Source of the DNA: Acetobacteraceae bacterium
GTDB lineage: Bacteria > Pseudomonadota > Alphaproteobacteria > Acetobacterales > Acetobacteraceae
NCBI GenBank assembly: GCA_027306955.1
Contig: DAHUXX010000081.1
Span: forward strand, 1-12,971
Direction: 5' to 3'
DNA: 12,971 bases
Position numbers and translations under genes: made by a program. Shown here in pieces: positions 1-5,470 of this stretch. Numbering within the stretch: the first letter of the stretch is position 1; every line of letters starts with the position of its first letter. The notes beneath the pieces are model-generated. The model searched no databases, was not told where the DNA came from, and was given only the letters and a program-made list of their open reading frames with translations.

Positions 1-1
1 G

Positions 2-673
2 CTCAGCCCCAGGCTCAAGGCGGCGGGTCGCAGGGTCCTCGCCAGCTACCACGGCAACGCCATGGCCGCGCAGGCGTTCCCGGCCGAGCACGGCATCCCG
101 GGGATGAAATTCGATGTTGGCAGCTTCGCCGAATGCGAGGCGGCGGTGAAGAAGATCCACGGCGAGCACGGGCCGATCGAGATCCTGGTCAACAACGCCG
201 GCATCACCCGCGACGCGACGATCAGCAAGCAGACGCGCGACATGTGGGACGAGGTGATCGACACCAACCTCGGCTCCTGCTTCAACATGTGCAAGCTGGT
301 GTTCGACGACATGCGCGCGGCAAAGTTCGGTCGCATCGTCAACATCGGCAGCATCAACGGCCAGGCCGGGCAGTACGGCCAGGTCAATTACGCCGCCGCC
401 AAGTCCGGCATCCACGGCTTCACCAAGGCGCTGGCGCAGGAAGGGGCGCGCTTCGGCATCACCGTGAACGCCATCGCGCCCGGCTATGTCGATACCGACA
501 TGGTGCGCGCCGTGCCGCCGGACGTGCTGCAGAAAATCATTGCCCGCATTCCGATGGGGCGGCTCGGCCGCGCCGAGGACATTGCCCGCGGGGTCGCGTT
601 CGTCACCGCCGACGATGCCGATTTCATCACCGGCTCGACGATCTCGATCAACGGCGGGCAGCATATGTATTGA
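2..673 (+). CDS. phaB: Acetoacetyl-CoA reductase PhaB (5'-truncated by window edge)
   Basis: NADPH-dependent reduction of acetoacetyl-CoA to (R)-3-hydroxybutyryl-CoA, the second step of polyhydroxybutyrate synthesis, in the cytosol. The reading frame is open to the first base, so the N-terminus with the TGxxxGIG nucleotide-binding loop lies outside. 223 residues are visible. The short-chain dehydrogenase catalytic triad is present as Ser117, Tyr130 and Lys134 (visible numbering). This spacing is the same as Ser140/Tyr153/Lys157 of the Cupriavidus enzyme, so about 23 residues are missing from a 246-residue protein. The NNAGITRDAT segment, the GQxGQYGQVNY stretch around the active site and the SINGGQHM tail fit PhaB better than the FabG reductase of fatty-acid synthesis, though FabG is the main alternative. 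The ATG at 62 is internal and not the real start. phaA would be the expected upstream neighbour but is not visible. Confidence 0.9.
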   Translation, partial: LSPRLKAAGRRVLASYHGNAMAAQAFPAEHGIPGMKFDVGSFAECEAAVKKIHGEHGPIEILVNNAGITRDATISKQTRDMWDEVIDTNLGSCFNMCKLVFDDMRAAKFGRIVNIGSINGQAGQYGQVNYAAAKSGIHGFTKALAQEGARFGITVNAIAPGYVDTDMVRAVPPDVLQKIIARIPMGRLGRAEDIARGVAFVTADDADFITGSTISINGGQHMY

Positions 674-683
674 GCGCGGCCGT

Positions 684-1565
684 TTGACCGGCGCCGGGGG
701 CGGCGGAGCCGCCGGCGCCTCGCTGCGCGCGCCGTCGCTCCGGGGTGCGACGCTCGTGGGCGCGGGCGCGATCGGGCTCTGGGCATTCCTCGCCCTGCTG
801 TCGCGCGAAGCGGCGGGGGTGCCGCCGGTCGAGCTCACGGCGATGGCCTTTACGGTCTCCGGGACCGCCGGGCTCATCTGGCTGGCCGTGCGCCGGCGGC
901 TCGGCGTGCTGCGCCAGAAGCCGCTTGCCTGGATGCATGGTGTGGGTGGGCTCGCCGGCTACCACGCGCTCTATTTCGCGGCCCTCTCGCTGGCACCTGC
1001 GGCGGTGGCGAACCTGCTCAACTACGCCTGGCCACTGCTGATCGTTCTGTTCTCCGCGCCGATCCTGGGCATGCGGCTGCGCGCACGGCATCTCGCCGGC
1101 GTGGCGCTGGGGGCGGTGGGCTGCGCGCTGTTGATCCGCCCGGAAGGCGGCGGCGCGTGGCTCGGCTATCTGCTGGCGCTCGGGGCGGGGGTGACCTGGG
1201 CCCTCTATTCCGTGCTGGCGCGGCGCATGGCCGCGGTGCCGACCGAGGCCCTCGCCGGCTTCTGCGCCGCCGCCGCCGTTGTCTGCTGGGTGCTGCACGC
1301 GCTGGCGGAGCCCGCGGTGGTGCCCGATTCCCGCGCGCTGGCGGCGGCGGGGCTGATGGGGCTGGGCCCGGTCGGGGCGGCCTTCTTCCTCTGGGACCGC
1401 GGCATGAAGCGGGGTGACCCGCGCCTGCTCGGCACGCTCGCCTACGCGACGCCGGACGCCTCCACGCTGCTGCTGGTCCTCGGCGGTTTCGCGCCGGCCT
1501 CGCCGCTGCTGGGAGCGGCGGCGCTGCTGGTCGCGGCCGGGGGCCTCATCGCCGCGCGGGGCTGA
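684..1565 (+). CDS. DMT-superfamily (EamA) transporter, probable metabolite exporter
   Basis: Inner-membrane protein of 293 residues with about ten hydrophobic segments in two repeated halves, the normal EamA layout. Members export amino acids or other small metabolites; the sequence is closest in feel to the YddG-like branch, but the substrate cannot be read from it. Segment one is near residues 20-40. The conserved stretch NLLNYAWPLLIVL is near 110-122, and the second half starts near 160. No in-frame ATG exists before the first membrane segment, so I chose TTG at 684, which leaves about 20 residues ahead of segment one. GTG at 756 is an alternative that would start inside segment one. Neither has a convincing Shine-Dalgarno sequence. 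The gene follows phaB by 10 bp, so cotranscription is likely. An Asp at residue 258, in the ATPDAS stretch of a membrane segment where a hydrophobic residue is usual, is unusual. Confidence 0.82.
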   Translation: MTGAGGGGAAGASLRAPSLRGATLVGAGAIGLWAFLALLSREAAGVPPVELTAMAFTVSGTAGLIWLAVRRRLGVLRQKPLAWMHGVGGLAGYHALYFAALSLAPAAVANLLNYAWPLLIVLFSAPILGMRLRARHLAGVALGAVGCALLIRPEGGGAWLGYLLALGAGVTWALYSVLARRMAAVPTEALAGFCAAAAVVCWVLHALAEPAVVPDSRALAAAGLMGLGPVGAAFFLWDRGMKRGDPRLLGTLAYATPDASTLLLVLGGFAPASPLLGAAALLVAAGGLIAARG

Positions 1566-1580
1566 TTTTCGCGGCGGAGG

Positions 1581-1609
1581 TTGCCAAGCGAGGACGAGTT
1601 GCCTATGAC
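1581..1609 (+). promoter_or_regulatory. Sigma70-type promoter of tRNA-Gly
   Basis: A -35 element TTGCCA (1581-1586, five of six matches to TTGACA) and a -10 element TATGAC (1604-1609, four of six) are separated by exactly 17 bp. Transcription would start near 1616, about 8 nt before the mature tRNA 5' end. The region between -10 and start is G+C-rich, as in stringently controlled stable-RNA promoters. The assignment rests on match and position only. Confidence 0.55.
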
Positions 1610-1623
1610 CCGCGGCTCGGAGC

Positions 1624-1698
1624 GCGGGCGTAGCTCAGGGGTAGAGCACAACCTTGCCAAGGTTGGGGTCGAGGGTTCGAATCCCTTCGCCCGCTCCA
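1624..1698 (+). tRNA. tRNA-Gly (anticodon GCC)
   Basis: A complete cloverleaf can be drawn by hand. The acceptor stem GCGGGCG (1624-1630) pairs with CGCCCGC (1688-1694). The D-stem is GCTC/GAGC. The five-bp anticodon stem (1649-1653 with 1661-1665) closes a loop with GCC at 1656-1658. The variable loop is 5 nt (1666-1670). The T-stem 1671-1675/1683-1687 holds the loop TTCGAAT. The discriminator is T1695 and the 3' CCA (1696-1698) is encoded in the DNA. It reads GGC and GGT glycine codons, the main glycine codons in GC-rich genomes. Its orientation matches the flanking genes, but it has its own promoter. Confidence 0.97.
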
Positions 1699-1707
1699 TC
1701 ATTCAGC

Positions 1708-1787
1708 AGCGATATCGGTGGACGGGCGCGGGGACGCGCTTCTCGTCGCCATGCGCGGGACCGCGCTCGGGAAGCACCGATGGCGCT
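1708..1787 (+). other. Potential multibranched RNA/DNA secondary structure after tRNA-Gly
   Basis: Arms at 1708-1720 and 1775-1787 pair at 12 of 13 positions (one A-G mismatch, one G-U wobble). They enclose two GC-rich hairpins: 1721-1747 with a GCGCG/CGCGC core around a GGGA loop, and 1753-1766 with GCGCG/CGCGC around GGAC. The first is followed by TTCTC and could act as a weak terminator for the tRNA transcript. In DNA this rich in G and C such pairing can arise by chance within an intergenic stretch, so I claim only that the fold is possible. Confidence 0.3.
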
Positions 1788-1862
1788 CGCTGCCCCGGCT
1801 CCAGATTAAGTTTTGATGATCCGGGACTTCCGGGCGGGTCATGCCACAATTTTGCCTTCAAC

Positions 1863-1910
1863 CGGGGATGAAACCCCGCCCCCCAAGGCGAGCAGAATTC
1901 TCTGCTCGCC
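1863..1910 (+). promoter_or_regulatory. Tandem stem-loops in the leader of the DUF1634-TauE gene
   Basis: Two stem-loops stand one after the other, 31 nt before the chosen start codon. The first, 1863-1878, is CGGGG/CCCCG with a six-nt loop. The second, 1887-1910, is a perfect 10-bp inverted repeat (GGCGAGCAGA and its complement) around the tetraloop ATTC. An exact 10-bp stem with a 4-nt loop is unlikely by chance in a gap of this size. No T-run follows (ATTTCGTC instead), so it is not a classic intrinsic terminator. It could be a cis-acting RNA element, a protein-binding operator, or an mRNA-stability hairpin. I could not match it to a riboswitch family. Confidence 0.5.
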
Positions 1911-1941
1911 ATTTCGTCAATTCTCGAAAGTCGACGGCCCC

Positions 1942-3216
1942 ATGGCAAGCGAAACCTACGACGGCAAGGTCATCTCCCTCGGGCCCGACGACAGCATCAT
2001 CCGAAAAACCGAACTGATCATCAGCGGCGTGCTGCGCGGCGGCGTGCTGCTCAGCGTCGCGATCATCCTCGGCGGCATCTCCTGGTTCTTCGTGCAGCTC
2101 TACACGGGCGTGCTCGTTCACCCCACCTTCCCGGATACGCTGCCGGCGGTCGTGCACGGCGTCGTCGCCGGCGATCCGCTCGCCGTCGTCGTCCTCGGCC
2201 TGCTGGTGCTGCTCGCAACCCCGGTGCTGCGGGTCGCCGTCTCGATCGTCGCCTTCGCGCTCGAGGAAGACCGCACCTACGTGATCATCACGACGCTGGT
2301 GCTGGCGATCCTGCTGTTCAGTATCTTCGGTGTCGGTGCCTGGCTCGGCCGGCCGGAGCCCGCGATGGTGCAGGACGGCAGGCTGGGGTTTTTCTTCTTC
2401 GTGCTGTTCAGCTCGGCCTTCGCCGGGTTCGTCGGCGCGCTGGTGGGTCTGGGCGGCGGCGTGTTCATCGTGCCGATCCTCACGCTCGGCTTCGGCGTGC
2501 CCTTCGACGCGGCGATCGGCGCCTCCATCGTCTCGGTCATCGCCACCTCCTCCGGCGCCGCCGCGGCCTATGTGCGCGACCGAATGACCAACCTGCGCGT
2601 CGGCATGTTCCTGGAAGTCGCGACCACGATGGGCGCCATCTGCGGCGCGTTGCTGTCCGCCCTTCTCAATCCCACGGTCCTGTTCATCGTCTTCGGCGTG
2701 GTGCTGCTGATCTCGGCGATGCCGCTGGTGATGCGCCTGGGCGAGGAACTGCCGGCCAACGTGATCAACCACAAATGGGCCGCGCGCCTGCGTCTTCCCG
2801 GCAGCTACCCGGACCGGCGCACCCGCGCGGACGTGGCGTACAACGTCGCGCATATCCGCTGGGGCTTCAGCCTGATGTACATCGCGGGCCTGATTTCCGG
2901 CCTGCTCGGCATCGGCAGCGGCACCTTCAAGGTACTGGCGATGGACACCGCGATGCGGCTGCCCATGAAGGTCTCCACCACCACCAGCAACTTCATGATC
3001 GGCGTGACCGCTGCGGCCTCGGCCGGGATCTTCTTCCAGCGCGGCGACATCGACCCCGCGATCGCGGCCCCGGTGGCGCTCGGCGTGCTGCTCGGCGCGA
3101 CGCTGGGGGCAAAGATGCTGACGCGTATGTCCAATGTCTGGCTGAAGCGCGTCTTCGTGCCGGTGATCGTGCTGGTCGCGCTCAACATGCTCGCGCGTGG
3201 CCTGGGCTGGCTCTGA
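1942..3216 (+). CDS. Fused DUF1634-TauE/SafE family permease
   Basis: Integral membrane protein of 424 residues. Residues about 25-132 match DUF1634: the N-terminal pattern IISGVLRGGVLLS, then LATPVLRVAVSIVAF near 91-105, with three hydrophobic segments. Residues about 150-420 are a TauE/SafE permease with the two characteristic glycine-rich repeats, GALVGLGGG (165-173) and SGLLGIGSG (319-327). TauE/SafE proteins are thought to export sulfite, sulfoacetate or related organosulfur anions; the substrate here is unknown. DUF1634 proteins are usually separate small membrane proteins encoded beside a TauE gene, so a single chain with DUF1634 first is notable. The frame is open from 1813, but residues encoded before 1942 are polar, Pro/Arg-rich and unlike the family, and that stretch holds the leader hairpins, so ATG 1942 is preferred. 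It stands alone, and convergent with the next gene. Confidence 0.85.
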   Translation: MASETYDGKVISLGPDDSIIRKTELIISGVLRGGVLLSVAIILGGISWFFVQLYTGVLVHPTFPDTLPAVVHGVVAGDPLAVVVLGLLVLLATPVLRVAVSIVAFALEEDRTYVIITTLVLAILLFSIFGVGAWLGRPEPAMVQDGRLGFFFFVLFSSAFAGFVGALVGLGGGVFIVPILTLGFGVPFDAAIGASIVSVIATSSGAAAAYVRDRMTNLRVGMFLEVATTMGAICGALLSALLNPTVLFIVFGVVLLISAMPLVMRLGEELPANVINHKWAARLRLPGSYPDRRTRADVAYNVAHIRWGFSLMYIAGLISGLLGIGSGTFKVLAMDTAMRLPMKVSTTTSNFMIGVTAAASAGIFFQRGDIDPAIAAPVALGVLLGATLGAKMLTRMSNVWLKRVFVPVIVLVALNMLARGLGWL

Positions 3217-3245
3217 CCCGGACGCCGCTCGCGAAAACCGGCTGC

Positions 3246-3278
3246 CCTTGCGCGGCGAGGACCTCTCGTCGCGCGGGG
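3246..3278. terminator. Probable bidirectional terminator hairpin between convergent genes
   Basis: A 14-bp stem (3246-3259 with 3265-3278, a few G-U wobbles) closes a five-nt loop, in the 71-bp gap between the stop codons of two convergent genes. The inner ten pairs, GCGCGGCGAG against CTCGTCGCGC, contain a single wobble. There is no clear T-run on either strand, so it may act as a transcript end or stability element, perhaps with Rho. The position is what makes it convincing. Confidence 0.55.
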
Positions 3279-3287
3279 CGGCCGCGG

Positions 3288-4094
3288 TCAGGCGCTCATC
3301 ATCAGAGGTACGGAACTTTCGAGAATCAGGCGGCTCGACGTGCCGGGGACGAGCCAGTTGAGGATCTCGCCGCGGCGGAAGGCGCCCACCACCAGCCCGT
3401 CCGCCTGTGTGGCCCGCGTCTCGTCGAGCAGCACGTTGGCGGTGCGCCGGCCGTCCGGGGCGACCACCCGGTAGCTCGCGGAGGGGGCTATGGGCCCCAG
3501 CACGCCGCGCGCCGCCTCCAGCACCGCCGGGTCCTGGCCGACCGCCACCACGTCTACCGCCTCGGCCGCGGCCAGGAACGGGGCGAAGGCAGTGATAGCG
3601 CGGCGCAGCGGCGGCGAATCAGCCCATCCCACCGACAGCCGGCGGCCGAAGCCGCTGGCCCAGCCGGGCGGCACCATCACCACCGGATGGCCGGTGCGCA
3701 GCAGCGCGGCGCGCAGCGTCTCGCGATGTCCCACCGGCTGGGTGTGCGGCGAAGCCAGCACCACCATGGCCACGTGGCCGCGGTAGTGGCGCATAACGCG
3801 CCACTCGTCGCCCTTGAACACATCGAGAGGCAGGTTCTGGCCGGCCTCGGTGTTCCAGTCGCTGACGAGCGCGCGGACGGCCTCGGTCTGGGCGTTCTCC
3901 CGGTCGGCGAAGTGTTCGGCCTCGAATTCGCTCAACTGTTCCTGCGAAGGCAGGATGATCGCCCCCGGCCCGACTTCGACATGCGCAAGCTGAACCGGCC
4001 GCCCCAGCGTCTGGCCGACGGTGGTTGCGATGGCGAGGCATTCCCTCGCCCCTGTCGTCGAGGGGAGCAGGACGAGAACAAACGGCGCTTCCAT
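3288..4094 (-). CDS. Universal stress protein, UspA family
   Basis: Cytosolic stress protein of 268 residues. The C-terminal half (about 150-268) is a Usp fold: the start RRLSVGWADSPPLRRAI, the strand VVGA at 235-238 and the ending ILESSVPLMMSA are typical. The N-terminal half (about 5-145) opens with PFVLVLLPSTTGARE and looks like a diverged second copy, making a tandem Usp-like protein of usual length. The family's ATP loop GxxGx9G(S/T) is degenerate: GAFRRGEILNWLVPGT carries Arg240 where the second Gly should be and has one extra residue, so ATP binding is doubtful. The frame extends upstream to 4325, but the added part is unlike the family and would cover the FNR box, so ATG at 4094 is chosen; a weak GGTAGG lies about 9 nt before it. 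The gene is divergent from the exporter operon, and the upstream FNR-type site suggests oxygen-responsive expression. Confidence 0.82.
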   Translation of the reverse strand: MEAPFVLVLLPSTTGARECLAIATTVGQTLGRPVQLAHVEVGPGAIILPSQEQLSEFEAEHFADRENAQTEAVRALVSDWNTEAGQNLPLDVFKGDEWRVMRHYRGHVAMVVLASPHTQPVGHRETLRAALLRTGHPVVMVPPGWASGFGRRLSVGWADSPPLRRAITAFAPFLAAAEAVDVVAVGQDPAVLEAARGVLGPIAPSASYRVVAPDGRRTANVLLDETRATQADGLVVGAFRRGEILNWLVPGTSSRLILESSVPLMMSA

Positions 4095-4126
4095 GGGCGC
4101 CAACCTACCGGCGTGTTCCAGCTCAT

Positions 4127-4141
4127 TGCAAATCTTTTGCA
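4127..4141. promoter_or_regulatory. Short inverted repeat upstream of usp
   Basis: TGCAAA-TCT-TTTGCA is a perfect 6-bp inverted repeat with a 3-bp spacer, 33-47 bp before the usp start codon. It is A/T-rich against the surrounding GC-rich DNA. It would overlap the promoter core or the 5' untranslated region. It could be an operator or part of the -10 region (AAGATT on the minus strand); the sequence does not decide. Confidence 0.3.
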
Positions 4142-4176
4142 CGGTCCGCCGTGGCCAGCCGCCGGACGTTGCCGCT

Positions 4177-4190
4177 TTGATCGTGATCAA
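4177..4190. promoter_or_regulatory. FNR/FixK-type binding site (perfect TTGAT-N4-ATCAA)
   Basis: TTGAT-CGTG-ATCAA matches the consensus palindrome of the FNR/ANR/FixK branch of the CRP-FNR regulators at all ten specified positions. Its centre (4183.5) is about 90 bp upstream of the usp start codon. If the site activates usp from -61.5, transcription would start near 4122 with a -10 element in the A/T-rich patch at 4127-4141. If it acts from -41.5, the start would be near 4142. It is 234 bp from the exporter operon start, which is less typical but possible. Oxygen-dependent control by FNR-type proteins of stress-protein genes is known, for example Anr in Pseudomonas. Confidence 0.7.
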
Positions 4191-4232
4191 GGCGATCGCG
4201 ACCTGCACCGCCCAAAGGAGGCGGTCATCTGA

Positions 4233-4445
4233 TTGAGGGGGATCCCCTTGCCGCGCGACGTCATCTGGTTCGTTCCGGAGGCCGGACGCCACCATGCCGG
4301 AAGGCAGTGCGCCGAGGGCGGCCAAGGTGCCTGCTTCGCCGCGCTGCCAATTTGTCTGAAGAATAGCCCGGAAGGGGTGATCGCGCCGAGACCAGCGACC
4401 TCACCCGCGGATCCGACGGAGCCATGCCGAAGAAATCCCGCCTGA
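4233..4445 (+). CDS. Doubtful 70-codon open frame overlapping the adaptor gene start
   Basis: A TTG at 4233 lies 11 nt after an exact AAAGGAGG (4214-4221), the best Shine-Dalgarno match in this gap. The frame runs 70 codons and ends 22 bp inside the downstream adaptor gene in another frame. The predicted peptide is rich in Pro, Arg, Gly and Cys, has no recognisable domain, and reads like non-coding GC-rich sequence. If translated it could couple ribosomes to the adaptor start, which itself has only a poorly spaced GGAG. I think it is more likely spurious than real. Confidence 0.15.
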   Translation: MRGIPLPRDVIWFVPEAGRHHAGRQCAEGGQGACFAALPICLKNSPEGVIAPRPATSPADPTEPCRRNPA

Positions 4446-5470
4446 TCGTCGCCGTCGTTGTGGTGGCCGCGCTGGGCGCGGGCGGCTGGCTCTACGCGCG
4501 GCGTACGGAGATGCGGGCGGGCCCGACCCTGACCTTCTATGGCGACGTCGATATCCGCGAGGTGCAGCCCACGTTCAACGCCAGCGGTCACATCGCTTCG
4601 ATGCTGGTGCAGGAAGGGACGGCGGTGCACCAGGGCGAGCTGCTCGCGACGCTTGATGATACCCGCTACGCCGCCTCGCTCGCCCAGGCGAAGGCGACGA
4701 TGCAGAACCTGAAGGCCCAGCTCGACAAGCTGCTCGCGGGCTCGCGGCCGGAAGAGATCGCGCAGGCGAAGGCCGCGATGGACGCGCTGCGGATCACATA
4801 CGAGAACAACGAAGTCACCTATCACCGCTTCGCCACGCTCGTGGCCACCAGTGCCGCGACGTTGCAGCAGCGTGACGATGCCAGGGCGGCGTTCGAATCC
4901 ACCCGCCAGCAATACGAAGCGGCGAAGCAGGCCTACATCCTGGCGGTGAAGGGACCACGCAAGGAGGATATCGACGCCGCGCGCGCCGCCTACGAGGCCG
5001 CCGTCGCCGCCGTGGCGCTGGCGCAGCGCGAATACGACGACACCAGGCTTTATGCCCCGGCCGACGGCGTGGTGGAGGACCGAATTCTCGAACCTGGCGA
5101 CATGGCCTCGCCGGCCACGCCGGTGTTCACCGTGGCGCTTACGAGCCCGCTCTGGGTGCGCGCCTATGTGCCCGAGAGCGAACTCGGCCGCGTGCGCTAC
5201 GGCATGGCGGCGACGGTGACGACGGACAGCTATCCCGGCACGATCTATCACGGCTGGGTCGGCTATCTGTCGCCGACGGCGGAGTTCACACCGAAGACGG
5301 TGGAGACGCCGGCTTTGCGCACGGCGCTGGTCTACCAGATGCGCATCTATGTCTGCGACCCGCGCGGACAGCTGCGTCTGGGCATGCCGGCCACGGTGCA
5401 TATCGATCCCGAGCAACCGCCACCGCCGGCGCACCCGGGATGCGGGGCCGCCCATGCCACCGGGGGTTGA
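4424..5470 (+). CDS. ybhG: HlyD-family periplasmic adaptor, YbhG-like
   Basis: Membrane fusion protein of 348 residues that links an inner-membrane ABC exporter to the outer membrane in the periplasm. An N-terminal signal anchor spans about residues 7-25. A lipoyl/barrel-sandwich half motif follows (about 40-80, GHIASMLVQEGTAVHQGE), then a long alpha-helical hairpin rich in Ala, Gln and charged residues (about 82-205). The second lipoyl half (about 207-235, YAPADGVVEDRILEPGDMAS) leads into a beta-barrel domain to about 328, and a short Pro-rich tail. Size and order match YbhG of Enterobacteria. It is the first gene of a four-gene operon, and its last 17 bp overlap the ATPase start. The upstream GGAG is only two bases from the ATG. 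The TetR regulator (CecR) that lies next to ybhGFSR in E. coli is not present here. Confidence 0.88.
   Translation: MPKKSRLIVAVVVVAALGAGGWLYARRTEMRAGPTLTFYGDVDIREVQPTFNASGHIASMLVQEGTAVHQGELLATLDDTRYAASLAQAKATMQNLKAQLDKLLAGSRPEEIAQAKAAMDALRITYENNEVTYHRFATLVATSAATLQQRDDARAAFESTRQQYEAAKQAYILAVKGPRKEDIDAARAAYEAAVAAVALAQREYDDTRLYAPADGVVEDRILEPGDMASPATPVFTVALTSPLWVRAYVPESELGRVRYGMAATVTTDSYPGTIYHGWVGYLSPTAEFTPKTVETPALRTALVYQMRIYVCDPRGQLRLGMPATVHIDPEQPPPPAHPGCGAAHATGG

Larger units (their letters stand above)
4095..4423. other. Divergent intergenic region between usp and the exporter operon
   Basis: This is the only stretch of more than 300 bases without a firm gene. It holds, in order: a TGCAAA inverted repeat (4127-4141), a perfect FNR-type palindrome (4177-4190), an exact ribosome-binding-like AAAGGAGG (4214-4221), a ten-bp palindrome GGGGATCCCC (4238-4247), and a TTG-started frame that runs into the next gene. 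I see no convincing -35/-10 pair for the exporter operon. Confidence 0.7.

Noticed and set aside
1624..1698. tRNA-Gly as an integration site for a mobile element
   Set aside because: No integrase gene and no repeated copy of the tRNA 3' end that I could see in the window; the neighbouring genes look like ordinary core genes.
1813..1941. Longer N-terminus for the DUF1634-TauE protein starting at 1813
   Set aside because: The extra 43 residues are polar and unlike the family, and this stretch contains the leader stem-loops; ATG 1942 begins a sequence that fits DUF1634.
1699..1941. SAM-II or other known riboswitch in the permease leader
   Set aside because: I could not place the conserved SAM-II or SAH core sequences; only stem-loops without a recognisable ligand core are visible.
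1858..2853. 331-codon minus-strand frame opposite the permease
   Set aside because: Product is dominated by Asp, Glu, His and Arg, the mirror image of a hydrophobic membrane protein; not a gene.
2775..4232. 485-codon plus-strand frame across the permease end and opposite usp
   Set aside because: It crosses a convergent gene junction and reads as low-complexity Arg/Gly/His sequence, so it is a shadow of two real genes.
4238..4247. GGGGATCCCC palindrome as an operator
   Set aside because: A single ten-bp GC palindrome in GC-rich DNA, not repeated and not placed by a promoter; likely chance.
4095..4325. Longer N-terminus for the universal stress protein, start at 4325
   Set aside because: The extension has no Usp similarity, would run through the FNR box and palindromes, and the family fold begins just after ATG 4094.
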